DNA of 43,162 nt from Candidatus Poribacteria bacterium (GCA_022822785.1 JAJEAL010000066.1:1-43162); one strand, 5' to 3'; shown: positions 24,324 through 32,946, numbered from the stretch's first letter. Numbers and translations: made by a program. Notes: generated by a model from the letters alone, not told the origin.

Positions 24324-24516
24324 TTTTCGTTTCTCCGGCGAACTGACCGAAGGTCATTATTCGGGGTTTCGGTGGATTAACTGAAGACGGAGGAGTGCTA
24401 CGATTCTTTTTTGTTTTTAGGAAAATAACGAGCACATCAGCTTGTTCAACGTTCTCAGGGATTTCTGCTAGTTCAATTTTCCCGTCACGATAGGCACCTT
24501 CTACCGTTAGAAGCAT
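24283..24516 (-). CDS. Small antitoxin-like protein, no toxin partner seen
   Basis: 77 residues with GAGGTG before the ATG. The N-terminus (MLLTVEGAYRDGKIELAEIPENVEQADVLVIFL) looks like the small beta-rich antitoxin/AbrB-like proteins common in cyanobacteria and candidate phyla, which start with a short barrel reading xGxYxDGKIELxE. The tail MTFGQFAGETKTNEDDFRLAEWRR is the usual toxin-binding peptide type. A PIN-domain toxin would be expected directly downstream, but the 3' end instead runs 41 bases into the convergent hydrolase gene. It may be a solitary antitoxin. The toxin-antitoxin assignment is from pattern only. Confidence 0.6.
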   Translation of the reverse strand: MLLTVEGAYRDGKIELAEIPENVEQADVLVIFLKTKKNRSTPPSSVNPPKPRIMTFGQFAGETKTNEDDFRLAEWRR

Positions 24517-24643
24517 TATGATTCACCTCACATTCCGATTTGGTAATTCTAAATTGTACTGTTCACTGTGCCGATTGTCCACCAAAATCATAAGTGGTGT
24601 GAAAGACTAGTAGTATTAGCGTCTTATAAAATTGGAGTTTCGT

Positions 24644-25792
24644 ATGCAAACAGTCCGTGTGGCAACCTTTGATGGTCCCGGAGCAGAACCCCAGATCCAG
24701 ACCGTTCCCCGGCCAGATGTCCCCGACAAAGCAGCGCTAATCCAAGTCGGTGCCTGTGGGGTGTGCGGCACCGACCTACATATCCTCAAAGGTCATTGGC
24801 CCAAGCCCCTGCCTTGGCCCTTTACGCTAGGACATGAATTGGCTGGTGTTATTGTTGAGAAAGGCCCCGGCTTAGAGGCAGATTTTATGGGCAAACCGTT
24901 AACGGTCGGCAGCAAGGTCATGTTGCCGCCACTGATGCCTTGTGGAGAGTGCTACTATTGTGCCCACTACCCGGAGCACGCCAATCGCTGCCTCAATCCG
25001 ACCTACTATGGTCGCTACCTACCCTTTGATAAACCGCCGCATCTCTGGGGCGGTTGGGCGGAGATGGTCTATGTTGACTTAGAGATGTTGCCAGCGACGA
25101 AGATTTACCGGCTGCCAGATGACATGTCGTTGATGCTAGGTGCGCTGACTGAGCCCCTCGCCTGCTGTATCCGTGCGCTTAACCGCGCTGCATCAATCAA
25201 CGGTTTCCGATTCGGGGATACCGTCGTCATCCAAGGCTCCGGGCCGATTGGGGTATTGATGATCACCGCCGCCAAGGAGATGGGGGCAGGCCGTGTCATC
25301 ATGGTGGGAGCGCCTGAGAATCCGCGGCTGGCGTTGTGCCGCGAGTTTGGCGTGGAAGCTACCGTGTCTATTGATGAGCATAAGACAGCGCGGGCTCGGA
25401 TTGATGCTGTCCGCGAGATTGTCGGCGGCTTTGGTGCAGATCTTGTAATCGATTGCAGCGGTCACCCCTCAGCGGGGCCAGAGGGGATCGAAATGCTTCG
25501 GGATGGGGGAACCTATGTAGAAATGGGACAGTTCACCGACGCAGGCTCCATTGAGACGAACTGGCACCGCATCTGCATCAAAGACATAAAGTTGGTGGGA
25601 AGTTGGGGAATTACCGCCAACGACCTGCCCGCGGGAATTGATATGCTCGATCGGGCGCAGGACCGCTATCCGTGGCATCGGATGCAAACAGAGTTTCCTT
25701 TTACCGAAATAGGAGTAGCGGAGGCGGTGCAATGTGCCATGACGATGCGTTGTGTCAAAGCCACCATCCTACCGAATACAGAGATCGACTAA
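24644..25792 (+). CDS. Zinc-dependent medium-chain alcohol/polyol dehydrogenase
   Basis: 382 residues from ATG 24644 (GGAG seven bases upstream; the TTG at 24632 is part of the leader). Catalytic zinc ligands are Cys41 (ACGVCGTDLH), His64 and Glu65 (LGHELAGV). Structural zinc cysteines are Cys100, Cys103, Cys106 and Cys116. The Rossmann motif (VVIQGSGPIGVLMITAA) binds NAD(P). Closest types are threonine 3-dehydrogenase and sorbitol or other polyol dehydrogenases; the substrate is not determinable. It is followed by a strong hairpin terminator. Its neighbour across the terminator is a PhyH gene on the other strand. Confidence 0.9.
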   Translation: MQTVRVATFDGPGAEPQIQTVPRPDVPDKAALIQVGACGVCGTDLHILKGHWPKPLPWPFTLGHELAGVIVEKGPGLEADFMGKPLTVGSKVMLPPLMPCGECYYCAHYPEHANRCLNPTYYGRYLPFDKPPHLWGGWAEMVYVDLEMLPATKIYRLPDDMSLMLGALTEPLACCIRALNRAASINGFRFGDTVVIQGSGPIGVLMITAAKEMGAGRVIMVGAPENPRLALCREFGVEATVSIDEHKTARARIDAVREIVGGFGADLVIDCSGHPSAGPEGIEMLRDGGTYVEMGQFTDAGSIETNWHRICIKDIKLVGSWGITANDLPAGIDMLDRAQDRYPWHRMQTEFPFTEIGVAEAVQCAMTMRCVKATILPNTEID

Positions 25793-25832
25793 TTCTGCCA
25801 AATCGAGATAGATTCATGCTAAGAAATCGTGC

Positions 25833-25872
25833 AATAGAAACCGAGTTTTTTCTTGAAAACTCGGTTTCTATT
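25833..25872. terminator. Bidirectional intrinsic terminator between convergent genes
   Basis: A 17-bp perfect stem: AATAGAAACCGAGTTTT (25833-25849) with AAAACTCGGTTTCTATT (25856-25872), loop of six. A/T-rich flanks on both sides suit termination of the dehydrogenase (+) and the PhyH gene (-). The CCGAGTTTT core matches the terminator at 11144-11200. Confidence 0.85.
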
Positions 25873-25995
25873 AGTGTTTTGGCTTTACTTTTTATACGAG
25901 TTCCATAAGTCGCACTAATGAACAAATAATTTTCACGTTTCACGTTCTTCATGCGTTCCATTCTCTTTTGACGCGAATCTTGGGATATATTCATC

Positions 25996-26823
25996 TCAAG
26001 ATTCATTTCCGAGCATGACTTCTACCTGATCCGGTGGGGAATAGAAGTAAGAGCCCGCCTTCCACTCGCCGATATCTCCAATCAACCGTCGCTGTCGCGG
26101 CGTACACCGTTCCAACAGTTCGGGCGACGCCTTTTCAAAATCGAATGCCCGCATACATTGATGGACGTAGCAGTAAATCAGCGATTTGCGGGGTTTATCG
26201 GACCTGTTTGCGACGAAACCGTGCCACATCGCATGAGGAAAGACTGCCACATCGCCTGCTTCTACAGATAGCGGCAATGCTTCAGGGATATAAGGCCCAT
26301 CCTTAAATCCGCCCTCTGGAAAGAGCCGGTTGTGACTGCCGGGAACGACCGTAAAATTACCCATGTCCGGTTCAGGCAGATCTGTCAAGAAATACTGAAG
26401 CTTGATTTGGAACGGCAGACTACTTTCACTCACCCGTATCTGTCGCATCGCCTGACCGCCATCTGTGTGCAACAGCCCCTTGCCCTCAGGGTCCGTCGGT
26501 CGGACAATAACTTCAGACATACTCAAATGTATGTACGGACTCATCAACTCAAGCACGATCGGAAACGTTACGGGATGATCCATCAGATCTACAAAGATGT
26601 CGTGCTCCTCCATGACGTTTCGTCGATCTAACCCTGCCTCCGGTTTCACATCCGGTTGTTGGAGGTGTTCCTCGTACATCTGATCAACGACGGCTGTCAG
26701 GTTCTCAACCTCCTCCGAAGATAGGATGCCTTTCATAACCAGATAGCCATCTTCCTTCCACTGCTGTTTCTGTTTATCGGTTAAGACACTTTCCTGTCCT
26801 TCAATCAATGGTGCCGTGTCCAT
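25996..26823 (-). CDS. Phytanoyl-CoA dioxygenase (PhyH) family oxygenase, copy 1
   Basis: 275 residues from the ATG at 26823, which follows AAGGAGG; the frame extends to 26856 without a better start. It begins with the usual helix (LTDKQKQQWKEDGYLVMKGILSSEEV). The 2-His-1-carboxylate iron site is HTDGG (His and Asp) with the distal MWHGFVANRSDKPRKSLIY, whose Arg binds 2-oxoglutarate. It would hydroxylate an organic substrate using 2-oxoglutarate and oxygen in the cytosol. Substrate unknown; this family is greatly expanded in Poribacteria. A MITE-like element separates it from the MazG-like gene upstream on the same strand. Confidence 0.9.
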   Translation of the reverse strand: MDTAPLIEGQESVLTDKQKQQWKEDGYLVMKGILSSEEVENLTAVVDQMYEEHLQQPDVKPEAGLDRRNVMEEHDIFVDLMDHPVTFPIVLELMSPYIHLSMSEVIVRPTDPEGKGLLHTDGGQAMRQIRVSESSLPFQIKLQYFLTDLPEPDMGNFTVVPGSHNRLFPEGGFKDGPYIPEALPLSVEAGDVAVFPHAMWHGFVANRSDKPRKSLIYCYVHQCMRAFDFEKASPELLERCTPRQRRLIGDIGEWKAGSYFYSPPDQVEVMLGNES

Positions 26824-26896
26824 GGTATCCTCCTTGAAGATTCCTAAGAATATCACTTAACTCAAACATCAAAAAAATAGCACAGTGGTGTCCATT

Positions 26897-27058
26897 TATA
26901 GTGGACCTTAGAATTAATGAGACGCTCCAAACCGCACCGCCTTGCCCCCGGGCCCTGGTAGGCGCTGTTTCCAACTGCGCCGATGCGGTGCGGTTTCTAA
27001 CCGCACCTACCAGGCACGGGGAGCGAAAGCGTCTATTTATTTTGTAGAATTTACTATA
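26897..27058. mobile_element. MITE-like element, copy 5 (complete, 162 bp)
   Basis: Left end TATAGTGGACCTTAGAATTA; right end, read inverted, TATAGTAAATTCTACAAAAT. Inside, CCTGGTAGG (26954-26962) pairs with CCTACCAGG (27006-27014), and GGTGCGGTT pairs with AACCGCACC. Both ends finish in TATA, suggesting a TA target. It abuts the stop codon of the MazG-like gene (27060). Confidence 0.75.
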
Positions 27059-27059
27059 C

Positions 27060-27344
27060 TTAACAGTTACAAGGAGTAGATTGACACTTGGGACAGCCAG
27101 CCGCATAAATTTTTGCAGCTTCCGTGAGATCGACACCGAGCAAACTAGCGAGCGTTGACATCCACGCAAACACATCAGCGAATTCAGCACGAAGCCGTTC
27201 TATATCCCGTTTCTCACGCCGAATCTCTTTGGCAAGCTCGCCGACCTCTTCAGTGAACCAAACAAATGTGCCCTCTACACCGCGTTCAGCATCTTTGTCA
27301 TAGTAGATCCGCTCTATCAGGTCTTGAAATTCTTGAATGGTCAT
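27060..27344 (-). CDS. MazG-like nucleotide pyrophosphohydrolase
   Basis: 94 residues. WFTEEVGELAKEIRR (EExxE) and the second metal helix EFADVFAWMSTLASLLGVD are the MazG/dUTPase-type all-alpha NTP pyrophosphatase core. Such proteins hydrolyse noncanonical or stress nucleotides to the monophosphate and pyrophosphate. The C-terminus CPKCQSTPCNC is a cysteine-rich tail known from short MazG-like proteins and may bind metal. The stop codon lies one base beyond the edge of a MITE-like element. It is divergent from the PhyH gene at 27516. Confidence 0.85.
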   Translation of the reverse strand: MTIQEFQDLIERIYYDKDAERGVEGTFVWFTEEVGELAKEIRREKRDIERLRAEFADVFAWMSTLASLLGVDLTEAAKIYAAGCPKCQSTPCNC

Positions 27345-27365
27345 TATGGATTTCCAAAAACAGGC

Positions 27366-27418
27366 CTTACGCAGCTAGCCGTTGGCGGGGCATCTTGCCC
27401 CGCCCTGAAATGCGTAAG
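27366..27418. repeat. REP-like nested palindrome, CTTACG border, second copy
   Basis: Outer arms CTTACGCA (27366-27373) and TGCGTAAG (27411-27418) enclose a perfect GC-rich hairpin, GGCGGGGC (27384-27391) / GCCCCGCC (27397-27404), loop of five. The layout is the same as 7072-7119. It lies in the divergent gap between the MazG-like and PhyH genes. Confidence 0.65.
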
Positions 27419-27515
27419 TTCTAAAAAATACACTTCCGATTTGGTTCTGCGTCGTGTATACTTTCGCACGGAGAAAGAGTAAATAAAGTTCTATCAGAAA
27501 GAGGTGTCAACAGTT

Positions 27516-28328
27516 ATGGCAAACGACAGCACATGGCCCCATCTCAAGCGAGATTTGAGATTCTATCCCTCCAAATGCGAGCATCCACGTCAGCTTTCCC
27601 AAGAACAGATCGAATTTTACAATCAGAACGGTTACCTGAAGGGATTTCGTATCTTCAATAACGAGGAGACGGCTGCGAACCGACAATATCTCGACAAGTT
27701 ACTCGCGAATCTCGAACCCGACAAAAACAGCTACTCAATCAACGGCTATCATAAGCACTGCCAAGGCCTCTACGATCTCGTGGTAAATCCAATCATTTTG
27801 GAGTACATTCAGGATCTGCTCGGACCGAACTTCGTCTGTTGGGGAACACACTATTTCTGCAAGATGCCCGGCGATGGAAAAACAGTCTCATGGCATCAAG
27901 ATGCACATTACTGGCCCCTAACCCCCTCAAAGACTGTCACTGTATGGCTTGCTATCGACGATGCGGATATCGAAAATGCCTGTATGCAATTTATCCCCGG
28001 ATCCCATCGCCGCGGCGAGCTAAAACATCACGCTAGCAATCCCGCTGAGGACAATGTGCTATACCGAACCGCCGAAGCCACAGAGATTCGCGCCGAGCCC
28101 GTTTACATCGAATTGAAGGCTGGTGAAATTTCCCTGCACTCCGACCTGCTGCTACACGGTTCGCCGCGCAACAACTCCACTCGTCGTCGTTGTGGACTGA
28201 CAATGCGCTATGCTTCGACAGATGTTGTCGCGCATGAAGGATGGAATCAGAGCAGCATCCTCTGTTGCGGCGTGGATGCAGACCGAAATTGGGCGAACCT
28301 GTCACGCCCCGAGAAAGAAATTGTATGA
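27516..28328 (+). CDS. Phytanoyl-CoA dioxygenase (PhyH) family oxygenase, copy 2
   Basis: 270 residues from ATG 27516 (AGAGG at 27500-27504; the frame opens at a GTG inside that site). Motifs: LSQEQIEFYNQNGYLKGFRIF, iron ligands in SWHQDAHYWPL (His-x-Asp), VWLAIDDADIENACMQFIPGSHRRGEL, and LHGSPRNNSTRRRCGLTMRYAS with the distal His and the 2-oxoglutarate arginine. The HQDxxYWPL motif resembles PhyH members acting on small polar or amino-acid-like substrates (ectoine hydroxylase group), but that is only a similarity. It is not close to copy 1 in sequence. It may begin the catabolic run that continues to 31.8 kb. Confidence 0.9.
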   Translation: MANDSTWPHLKRDLRFYPSKCEHPRQLSQEQIEFYNQNGYLKGFRIFNNEETAANRQYLDKLLANLEPDKNSYSINGYHKHCQGLYDLVVNPIILEYIQDLLGPNFVCWGTHYFCKMPGDGKTVSWHQDAHYWPLTPSKTVTVWLAIDDADIENACMQFIPGSHRRGELKHHASNPAEDNVLYRTAEATEIRAEPVYIELKAGEISLHSDLLLHGSPRNNSTRRRCGLTMRYASTDVVAHEGWNQSSILCCGVDADRNWANLSRPEKEIV

Positions 28329-28453
28329 AAGTCCGATGCCGGCGACGAGTTCGCCTCAATGGAAACACATTAAGGCGTGAGTATCCCGTCGCAAATCAAT
28401 CCTATCTTAGCAAAAACATGCCTAGTTGTCAAGCCGGATGCCGGGGAAAACAC

Positions 28454-28482
28454 TTGACAAAAAAGTGTACCTCTGTTACGAT
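28454..28482 (+). promoter_or_regulatory. Sigma-70-type promoter for the DUF4862 / HAD genes
   Basis: TTGACA (28454-28459), a 17-base spacer and TACGAT (28477-28482, with TGT before it). It ends about 48 bases before the ATG at 28531. Confidence 0.65.
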
Positions 28483-28530
28483 TTTTCCTCTCTCTAACAT
28501 GGCCTGTCTCTACTATGAAAGGACATCAGA

Positions 28531-29469
28531 ATGATTACCGAGAAAGTTCTAGGCGCGTATACTATTGTCGGCACACTCTCGCCGTCCGAACAGGCAGCGT
28601 GGTATCGCAAAGCGGTGGAAGAGTGGAATATCAAGACCTTTGAAGTTCCAATTTTAGCGGGTGTGCCGGTAGTGCCCGAGGTCGTTGACGTACTCACCGA
28701 ACTGTCCGCTTCTATTGTGGCAACCTTTGTAGCACAGTGGGCAACGGCTGGGCAGAAGAACCCTGCGTACGGTCTCTCCTCACTGGACGAATCGCTTCGT
28801 CAAACAGCGGTGGTGGATGCCTGCTCATCATTGCAGCAATGTATGACGCTATCTGAGGCTGGCATCCGTGTCCGTAACGTCTTCGTTCACACCGGCGGGT
28901 GCTCCGGGGAAGCTCTCCCACACGCGATCGCATTCCATAAAAGTTTGACCGATTTACGCGAATTAGCTGCCGCTATCCTACCAGACACCACGCTATCAAT
29001 AGAAGTAACCGATAGCCTTCCTTCTGACCATCCGATACCGTTTCCCGCAGCCAAGAAGGCTTCATTGACGCTACCGGACCTTATCCAAATCCTATCCTTC
29101 GTCAATCGAGAGAGCGCGTCAAGACAGCCTATTGCGCTCATGGTGAATTGGGGACGCCTTCTGGTCAACGGCGACGCGCCACTATCAATCCTACACCAGA
29201 TCCTAAAATCGGATGTGCCGTTGTCGGGTGTGATTTTGTCCGGAGCCGGTCCCTCTACTGACGGATTCATGGACTCCCACAATTCGCACCTCGATCCCCA
29301 GAGCGGATTTACTGAAGAGGATGCAGTCGCCTGTGCTTCGGTGCTAGCGTCAAGCTCTCAACCGATATTCTTGGGCACGAAATGTAGCACCGCTAAAGGG
29401 GAAGAACAACTGCCGACCGAAACAGTATTAACAGCACAAGCGGAGTTGCTCAACCGGGTTAACCAATAA
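28531..29469 (+). CDS. DUF4862 protein, xylose-isomerase-like TIM barrel
   Basis: 312 residues, normal for DUF4862. Matching segments are the N-terminal GAYTIVGTLSPSEQAAWY, AFGLS-type KNPAYGLSSLDE, the central LSIEVTD, and the C-terminal LMVNWGRLLVNG, GVILSGAGP and FLGTKCST. The fold is predicted to be an AP-endonuclease-2-like TIM barrel, as in sugar isomerases and epimerases; no reaction is established. Its stop codon overlaps the ATG of the HAD phosphatase (TAATG), so the two are translationally coupled. A sugar or sugar-phosphate pathway is a fair inference. Confidence 0.75.
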   Translation: MITEKVLGAYTIVGTLSPSEQAAWYRKAVEEWNIKTFEVPILAGVPVVPEVVDVLTELSASIVATFVAQWATAGQKNPAYGLSSLDESLRQTAVVDACSSLQQCMTLSEAGIRVRNVFVHTGGCSGEALPHAIAFHKSLTDLRELAAAILPDTTLSIEVTDSLPSDHPIPFPAAKKASLTLPDLIQILSFVNRESASRQPIALMVNWGRLLVNGDAPLSILHQILKSDVPLSGVILSGAGPSTDGFMDSHNSHLDPQSGFTEEDAVACASVLASSSQPIFLGTKCSTAKGEEQLPTETVLTAQAELLNRVNQ

Positions 29470-30320
29470 TGACAAAATATAAATTGATTGCGCTCGATAT
29501 CGACGGCACACTCGCTAATTCGAGCGGGAGGATTACCACCCGTACAAAAGAAACTGTACATCGCGTCGCCCAAACAGGAGCGACCATCGTTGTCGCCACC
29601 GGACGACGTTTCATTACAGCAAAACCGAGGGTCTTACAACTGGATTTTCCGGACGTATTGTTGGCGGCGCACAACGGTGCAATCCTCAAGCGTCTCAACG
29701 GCGAGCTTCTCCACCATCAGTTACTGTCCCACACTTTAGCGCAAAAGGTTGTCCAGATCGCGAAGGAACTGAAACTTCGTCCGGTTGTGTTTGAGGGCAC
29801 TCAGGATTCGGCAAATCTTTTTGTTGAAAACTACGGAGATCAACTTGACGATTGGGAGCGCGAATATCTCTGGGAAAATAAGGCACACCTGAAATGGGTC
29901 GACAATCTGGCAACCGATTTGCCAGGCGATGTGATCGAGATTATCTCCGTCGTTCCTGCGGAGAAAGCACATGATATCGCTGCAGTTTTTCGGAACCGCT
30001 TAAACGGACAGGTCAAACCAATCCTAGTAATTATCAATAATGGGCGGCTTGCGTTTCTGGGCCTTTCTCACGCAAGCGTCGGTAAAGATTTACCGCTACG
30101 CCACCTCGCTGAAAAGATGGCGATATGCCCGTCGGAAATTCTCGCAATCGGCGACAACTATAATGATTTGGATATGTTGCAGTTTGCAGGTACAAGTGTG
30201 GTCATGGAAAACGCAGATGAAGCGCTTAAACAACGGGGGTTCCATGTGACTGCTTCAAATGATGCGGATGGCGTTGCAGCCGCTTTGGAACGGTTTGTAC
30301 TGTCGGGAGATACTGCTTGA
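29469..30320 (+). CDS. HAD-superfamily Cof-type phosphatase
   Basis: 283 residues. Motif I is ALDIDGTL (Asp10 nucleophile, Asp12). Motif II is VVATGRRF. Motif IV is LAIGDNYNDLDMLQFAG with the Mg2+ aspartates. The large C2-type cap between residues about 85 and 190 places it in the Cof/YbiV group, which dephosphorylates sugar phosphates, flavin or pyridoxal phosphates. One-base overlap with the upstream DUF4862 gene suggests the two act on the same, probably phosphorylated, sugar-like compound. Confidence 0.9.
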   Translation: MTKYKLIALDIDGTLANSSGRITTRTKETVHRVAQTGATIVVATGRRFITAKPRVLQLDFPDVLLAAHNGAILKRLNGELLHHQLLSHTLAQKVVQIAKELKLRPVVFEGTQDSANLFVENYGDQLDDWEREYLWENKAHLKWVDNLATDLPGDVIEIISVVPAEKAHDIAAVFRNRLNGQVKPILVIINNGRLAFLGLSHASVGKDLPLRHLAEKMAICPSEILAIGDNYNDLDMLQFAGTSVVMENADEALKQRGFHVTASNDADGVAAALERFVLSGDTA

Positions 30321-30369
30321 GGAAAACTTCCCGCCGCCCAAAAGCTTAACTTCACATTGAGGTCTTGAT

Positions 30370-31818
30370 ATGGCAGATTCACCAAACATTTTACTGATTA
30401 TGTCGGATCAGCATAGCCCACATTTCCTTGGGTGTGCTAGCGATGAATTTGTGCGAACACCAACGCTTGATCAATTGGCGGCGCAGGGAGTGCGCTTTAC
30501 CAACAATCACTGTGGCAACCCCCTATGTGTCCCTTCACGGATGACGTTCTTGACAAGCCGCCATAGCTCAGATATCCGCGTTTGGACGAATCGGTGTCGG
30601 CTCCAATCTGAGATACCTACTTTTGTTCACCATCTTGCCAACGCCGGGTACGAAACCACTTTATGTGGCCGTATGCACTTTAATGGAGCCGACCAACGAC
30701 ACGGTTTTGAGCGCCGAATTATCGGTGATATCAGCCCACAATTGGGACACATTCCCACCTCCACAGCTGGTCAAACCGCTGCCGGCGTTAGAGTTGCCGG
30801 ACCGGGGCGTACCGCCTATTCTCGCTATGATGAGGATGTTACGCAGGTTGCTTGTCAGTTCCTTGAATCGTTGGACAAGCAACCAAGAGAGCGGCCCTTT
30901 TTTATGACAGTTGGATATGTGCTCCCACACTGTCCATTTATTGCTCCGAAACAGCTTTTCGACGAATATATTGATAAAATTAGTGTGCCACAACTACCTC
31001 AAGGCTATCACGATTCGCTGCATCCATTCATGAAAGCGTGGCGAGAACACCGCCAAGTCGATGAGCTCACAGATGAGCAGGTGAGAATCGCCCGTGCCGC
31101 ATACTATGGGCTAGTAACATTCATGGATGAACTGATTGGAAAAATAGTCTCTACGCTGGCAGATACCCACTTTGGGAAGGATACACTGATTATCTACACC
31201 TCTGATCACGGAGAGATGGCAGGCGAGCACCGGATGTGGTGGAAGTCAAGCTTTTATCAAGGCTCCGTCGGTGTACCACTCATCTTTTCCTTGCCTGGAC
31301 AAGTTGCCGAAGGTCGGACAATTCCTGAGACCACGAGTCTACTCGATATTGGTCCGACACTTGTTGACCTCGCAGGAGGCGAACCGATGTTCGGGGTACG
31401 TGGACGTAGTCTCAAACGATTTTTGTGTCAGAACGGAGAAGCTGCTAACTGGCACAACACCGCGTTTGCAGAGCTGGGTGGTCTGCAAAACGATCCCCCC
31501 GCCCGAATGATTCGTCGCGGACAGTGGAAACTAAATCAGTATCACGGGCATAACCTGCCGCAGCTGTTCAATCTCGAAACGGATCCCGACGAGTGGAACG
31601 ACCTTGGGGCTGACTCCGCTTATTCAACGGTTCGAGATGAGCTGTGCGATGAAGTTTGCGCCGACTGGTCTGGCGACACGGTGCTCCGCGCCCTCGAAAC
31701 AGCTCAAAACGATTCCAAGGTCCTAGAGGACTTTAGTAGGAAGGCGCGTAAGTCCACGGAGGACGCGCCCGATCTTTGGACAGCTCCCGATGGCTGTAAT
31801 ATCTTCCCTGAGGTCTAG
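30370..31818 (+). CDS. Sulfatase (FGly type)
   Basis: 482 residues. The sulfatase signature LCVPSR has Cys53, the residue oxidised to formylglycine by a maturase encoded elsewhere. Other motifs are NILLIMSDQHSPHFLG at the N-terminus, GRMHFNG, PFFMTVGYVLPHCPF, and IIYTSDHGEMAGEHRMWWKSS with metal and substrate residues. There is no signal peptide, so it is probably cytosolic like choline-sulfatase-type enzymes. It hydrolyses an organic sulfate ester; substrate unknown. The gene starts 50 bases after the HAD gene and belongs to the same strand run. Confidence 0.9.
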   Translation: MADSPNILLIMSDQHSPHFLGCASDEFVRTPTLDQLAAQGVRFTNNHCGNPLCVPSRMTFLTSRHSSDIRVWTNRCRLQSEIPTFVHHLANAGYETTLCGRMHFNGADQRHGFERRIIGDISPQLGHIPTSTAGQTAAGVRVAGPGRTAYSRYDEDVTQVACQFLESLDKQPRERPFFMTVGYVLPHCPFIAPKQLFDEYIDKISVPQLPQGYHDSLHPFMKAWREHRQVDELTDEQVRIARAAYYGLVTFMDELIGKIVSTLADTHFGKDTLIIYTSDHGEMAGEHRMWWKSSFYQGSVGVPLIFSLPGQVAEGRTIPETTSLLDIGPTLVDLAGGEPMFGVRGRSLKRFLCQNGEAANWHNTAFAELGGLQNDPPARMIRRGQWKLNQYHGHNLPQLFNLETDPDEWNDLGADSAYSTVRDELCDEVCADWSGDTVLRALETAQNDSKVLEDFSRKARKSTEDAPDLWTAPDGCNIFPEV

Positions 31819-31900
31819 CCCTCAAATCTGTAGGGGATAAGAGCGGCGCACGACAAACCTACGGATTAACTGCAATTGCCCGATTCATCAGGAGAATATC

Positions 31901-32800
31901 ATGCCGCATTTTGTTGAACTCCAGCCACAGCATCTGAACGAATTGACTGCCTTTTGCAACAGAAACTTTGAATTGCATTCAGGGCAGTTTGAAAACGAGA
32001 TTTTGCATCACCGAATTTTCGACGACCCCGATTATTCGCCTGACCACGGCTTTCTCCTCCGTGACAATGGAACGACAATCGGTTTTATGGTTGGTGTGCT
32101 GCGTGGAAATGAGGCATGGCTAAAACTGTTTGCTGTGGATCGCAATCGCCGTAGATCCGGGCTTGGGAGCATGATGTTGGCAGAAATAGAAGCGCTTTTT
32201 CAATCAGACGGTGCAGAGCGCGTTCATATTCTGAATGCCTCGCCCTACTACTTTATGCCCGGTCTAGATCCACGGTATACCGAAGCATTCTGTTTCCTCC
32301 AATCTCACGGCTACACCTTTGAGCGTTATGTTCACAATATGGCGGTGGATCTCACGCAGGATGATTTTGACACAACGCGAGCCGAGGCACGAGTTGCGAA
32401 AGCAGGCATTCAGATAAGACGCTTGGAGCCCGAAGATAAGCAGGCATTTTACGAATGGATGTTGGGCACTTGGAGCCAACATTGGACGACGGAATCGTGC
32501 AATTCGTTGAACAATACGCCGGTAACAACCTTTATCGCCCTTGATTCAAATAGCAACATCTGCGGTTTCGCTACCTACGATGTAACAATGTTTCGGGGTG
32601 GGTTCGGGCCCACAGGTGTAGAGGAATCGTTGCGAGGGTTGGGTATTGGAAAAATTCTCTTTCTCCGATGTCTCCGAGACATGAAGGATCGGGGCTATCC
32701 GCGTTGTGAGATTGGATGGGTTGGCCCCATCTCTTTTTATGCACATACCGCGGGCGCACAGATCTGTGGGACTTTTATTCAGGGAAATAAGGCGTTGTAA
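31901..32800 (+). CDS. GNAT acetyltransferase with two tandem domains
   Basis: 299 residues; AGGAGAATATC precedes the ATG. The first GNAT domain has LKLFAVDRNRRRSGLGSMMLAEIEALF (acetyl-CoA loop RRSGLG). The second ends with GPTGVEESLRGLGIGKILFLRCLRDMKDRGY (RGLGIG) and YAHTAGAQICGTFIQG. Two-domain GNATs acylate small molecules or peptides such as mycothiol precursors. The acceptor is unknown. It lies 82 bases after the sulfatase; an operon is possible. Confidence 0.85.
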   Translation: MPHFVELQPQHLNELTAFCNRNFELHSGQFENEILHHRIFDDPDYSPDHGFLLRDNGTTIGFMVGVLRGNEAWLKLFAVDRNRRRSGLGSMMLAEIEALFQSDGAERVHILNASPYYFMPGLDPRYTEAFCFLQSHGYTFERYVHNMAVDLTQDDFDTTRAEARVAKAGIQIRRLEPEDKQAFYEWMLGTWSQHWTTESCNSLNNTPVTTFIALDSNSNICGFATYDVTMFRGGFGPTGVEESLRGLGIGKILFLRCLRDMKDRGYPRCEIGWVGPISFYAHTAGAQICGTFIQGNKAL

Positions 32801-32946
32801 GAACCAGTAACTGGGAGACGTTGAAATGCCGTTAAGACAGACGAAAAATTGTAGCTCCAAGCCCGGTCGTCAGGAGAACACTAAATTGAACGCTCTAGGT
32901 ATGTTACAAACCTCTCGCGTCAGCCTACCTATTGTATGGGGTGTAC

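Noticed and set aside
7072-27418. Possible CRISPR arrays from the many short palindromic repeats
   Set aside because: Repeats are dispersed singly, without regular spacing or unique spacers, and no cas gene is present.
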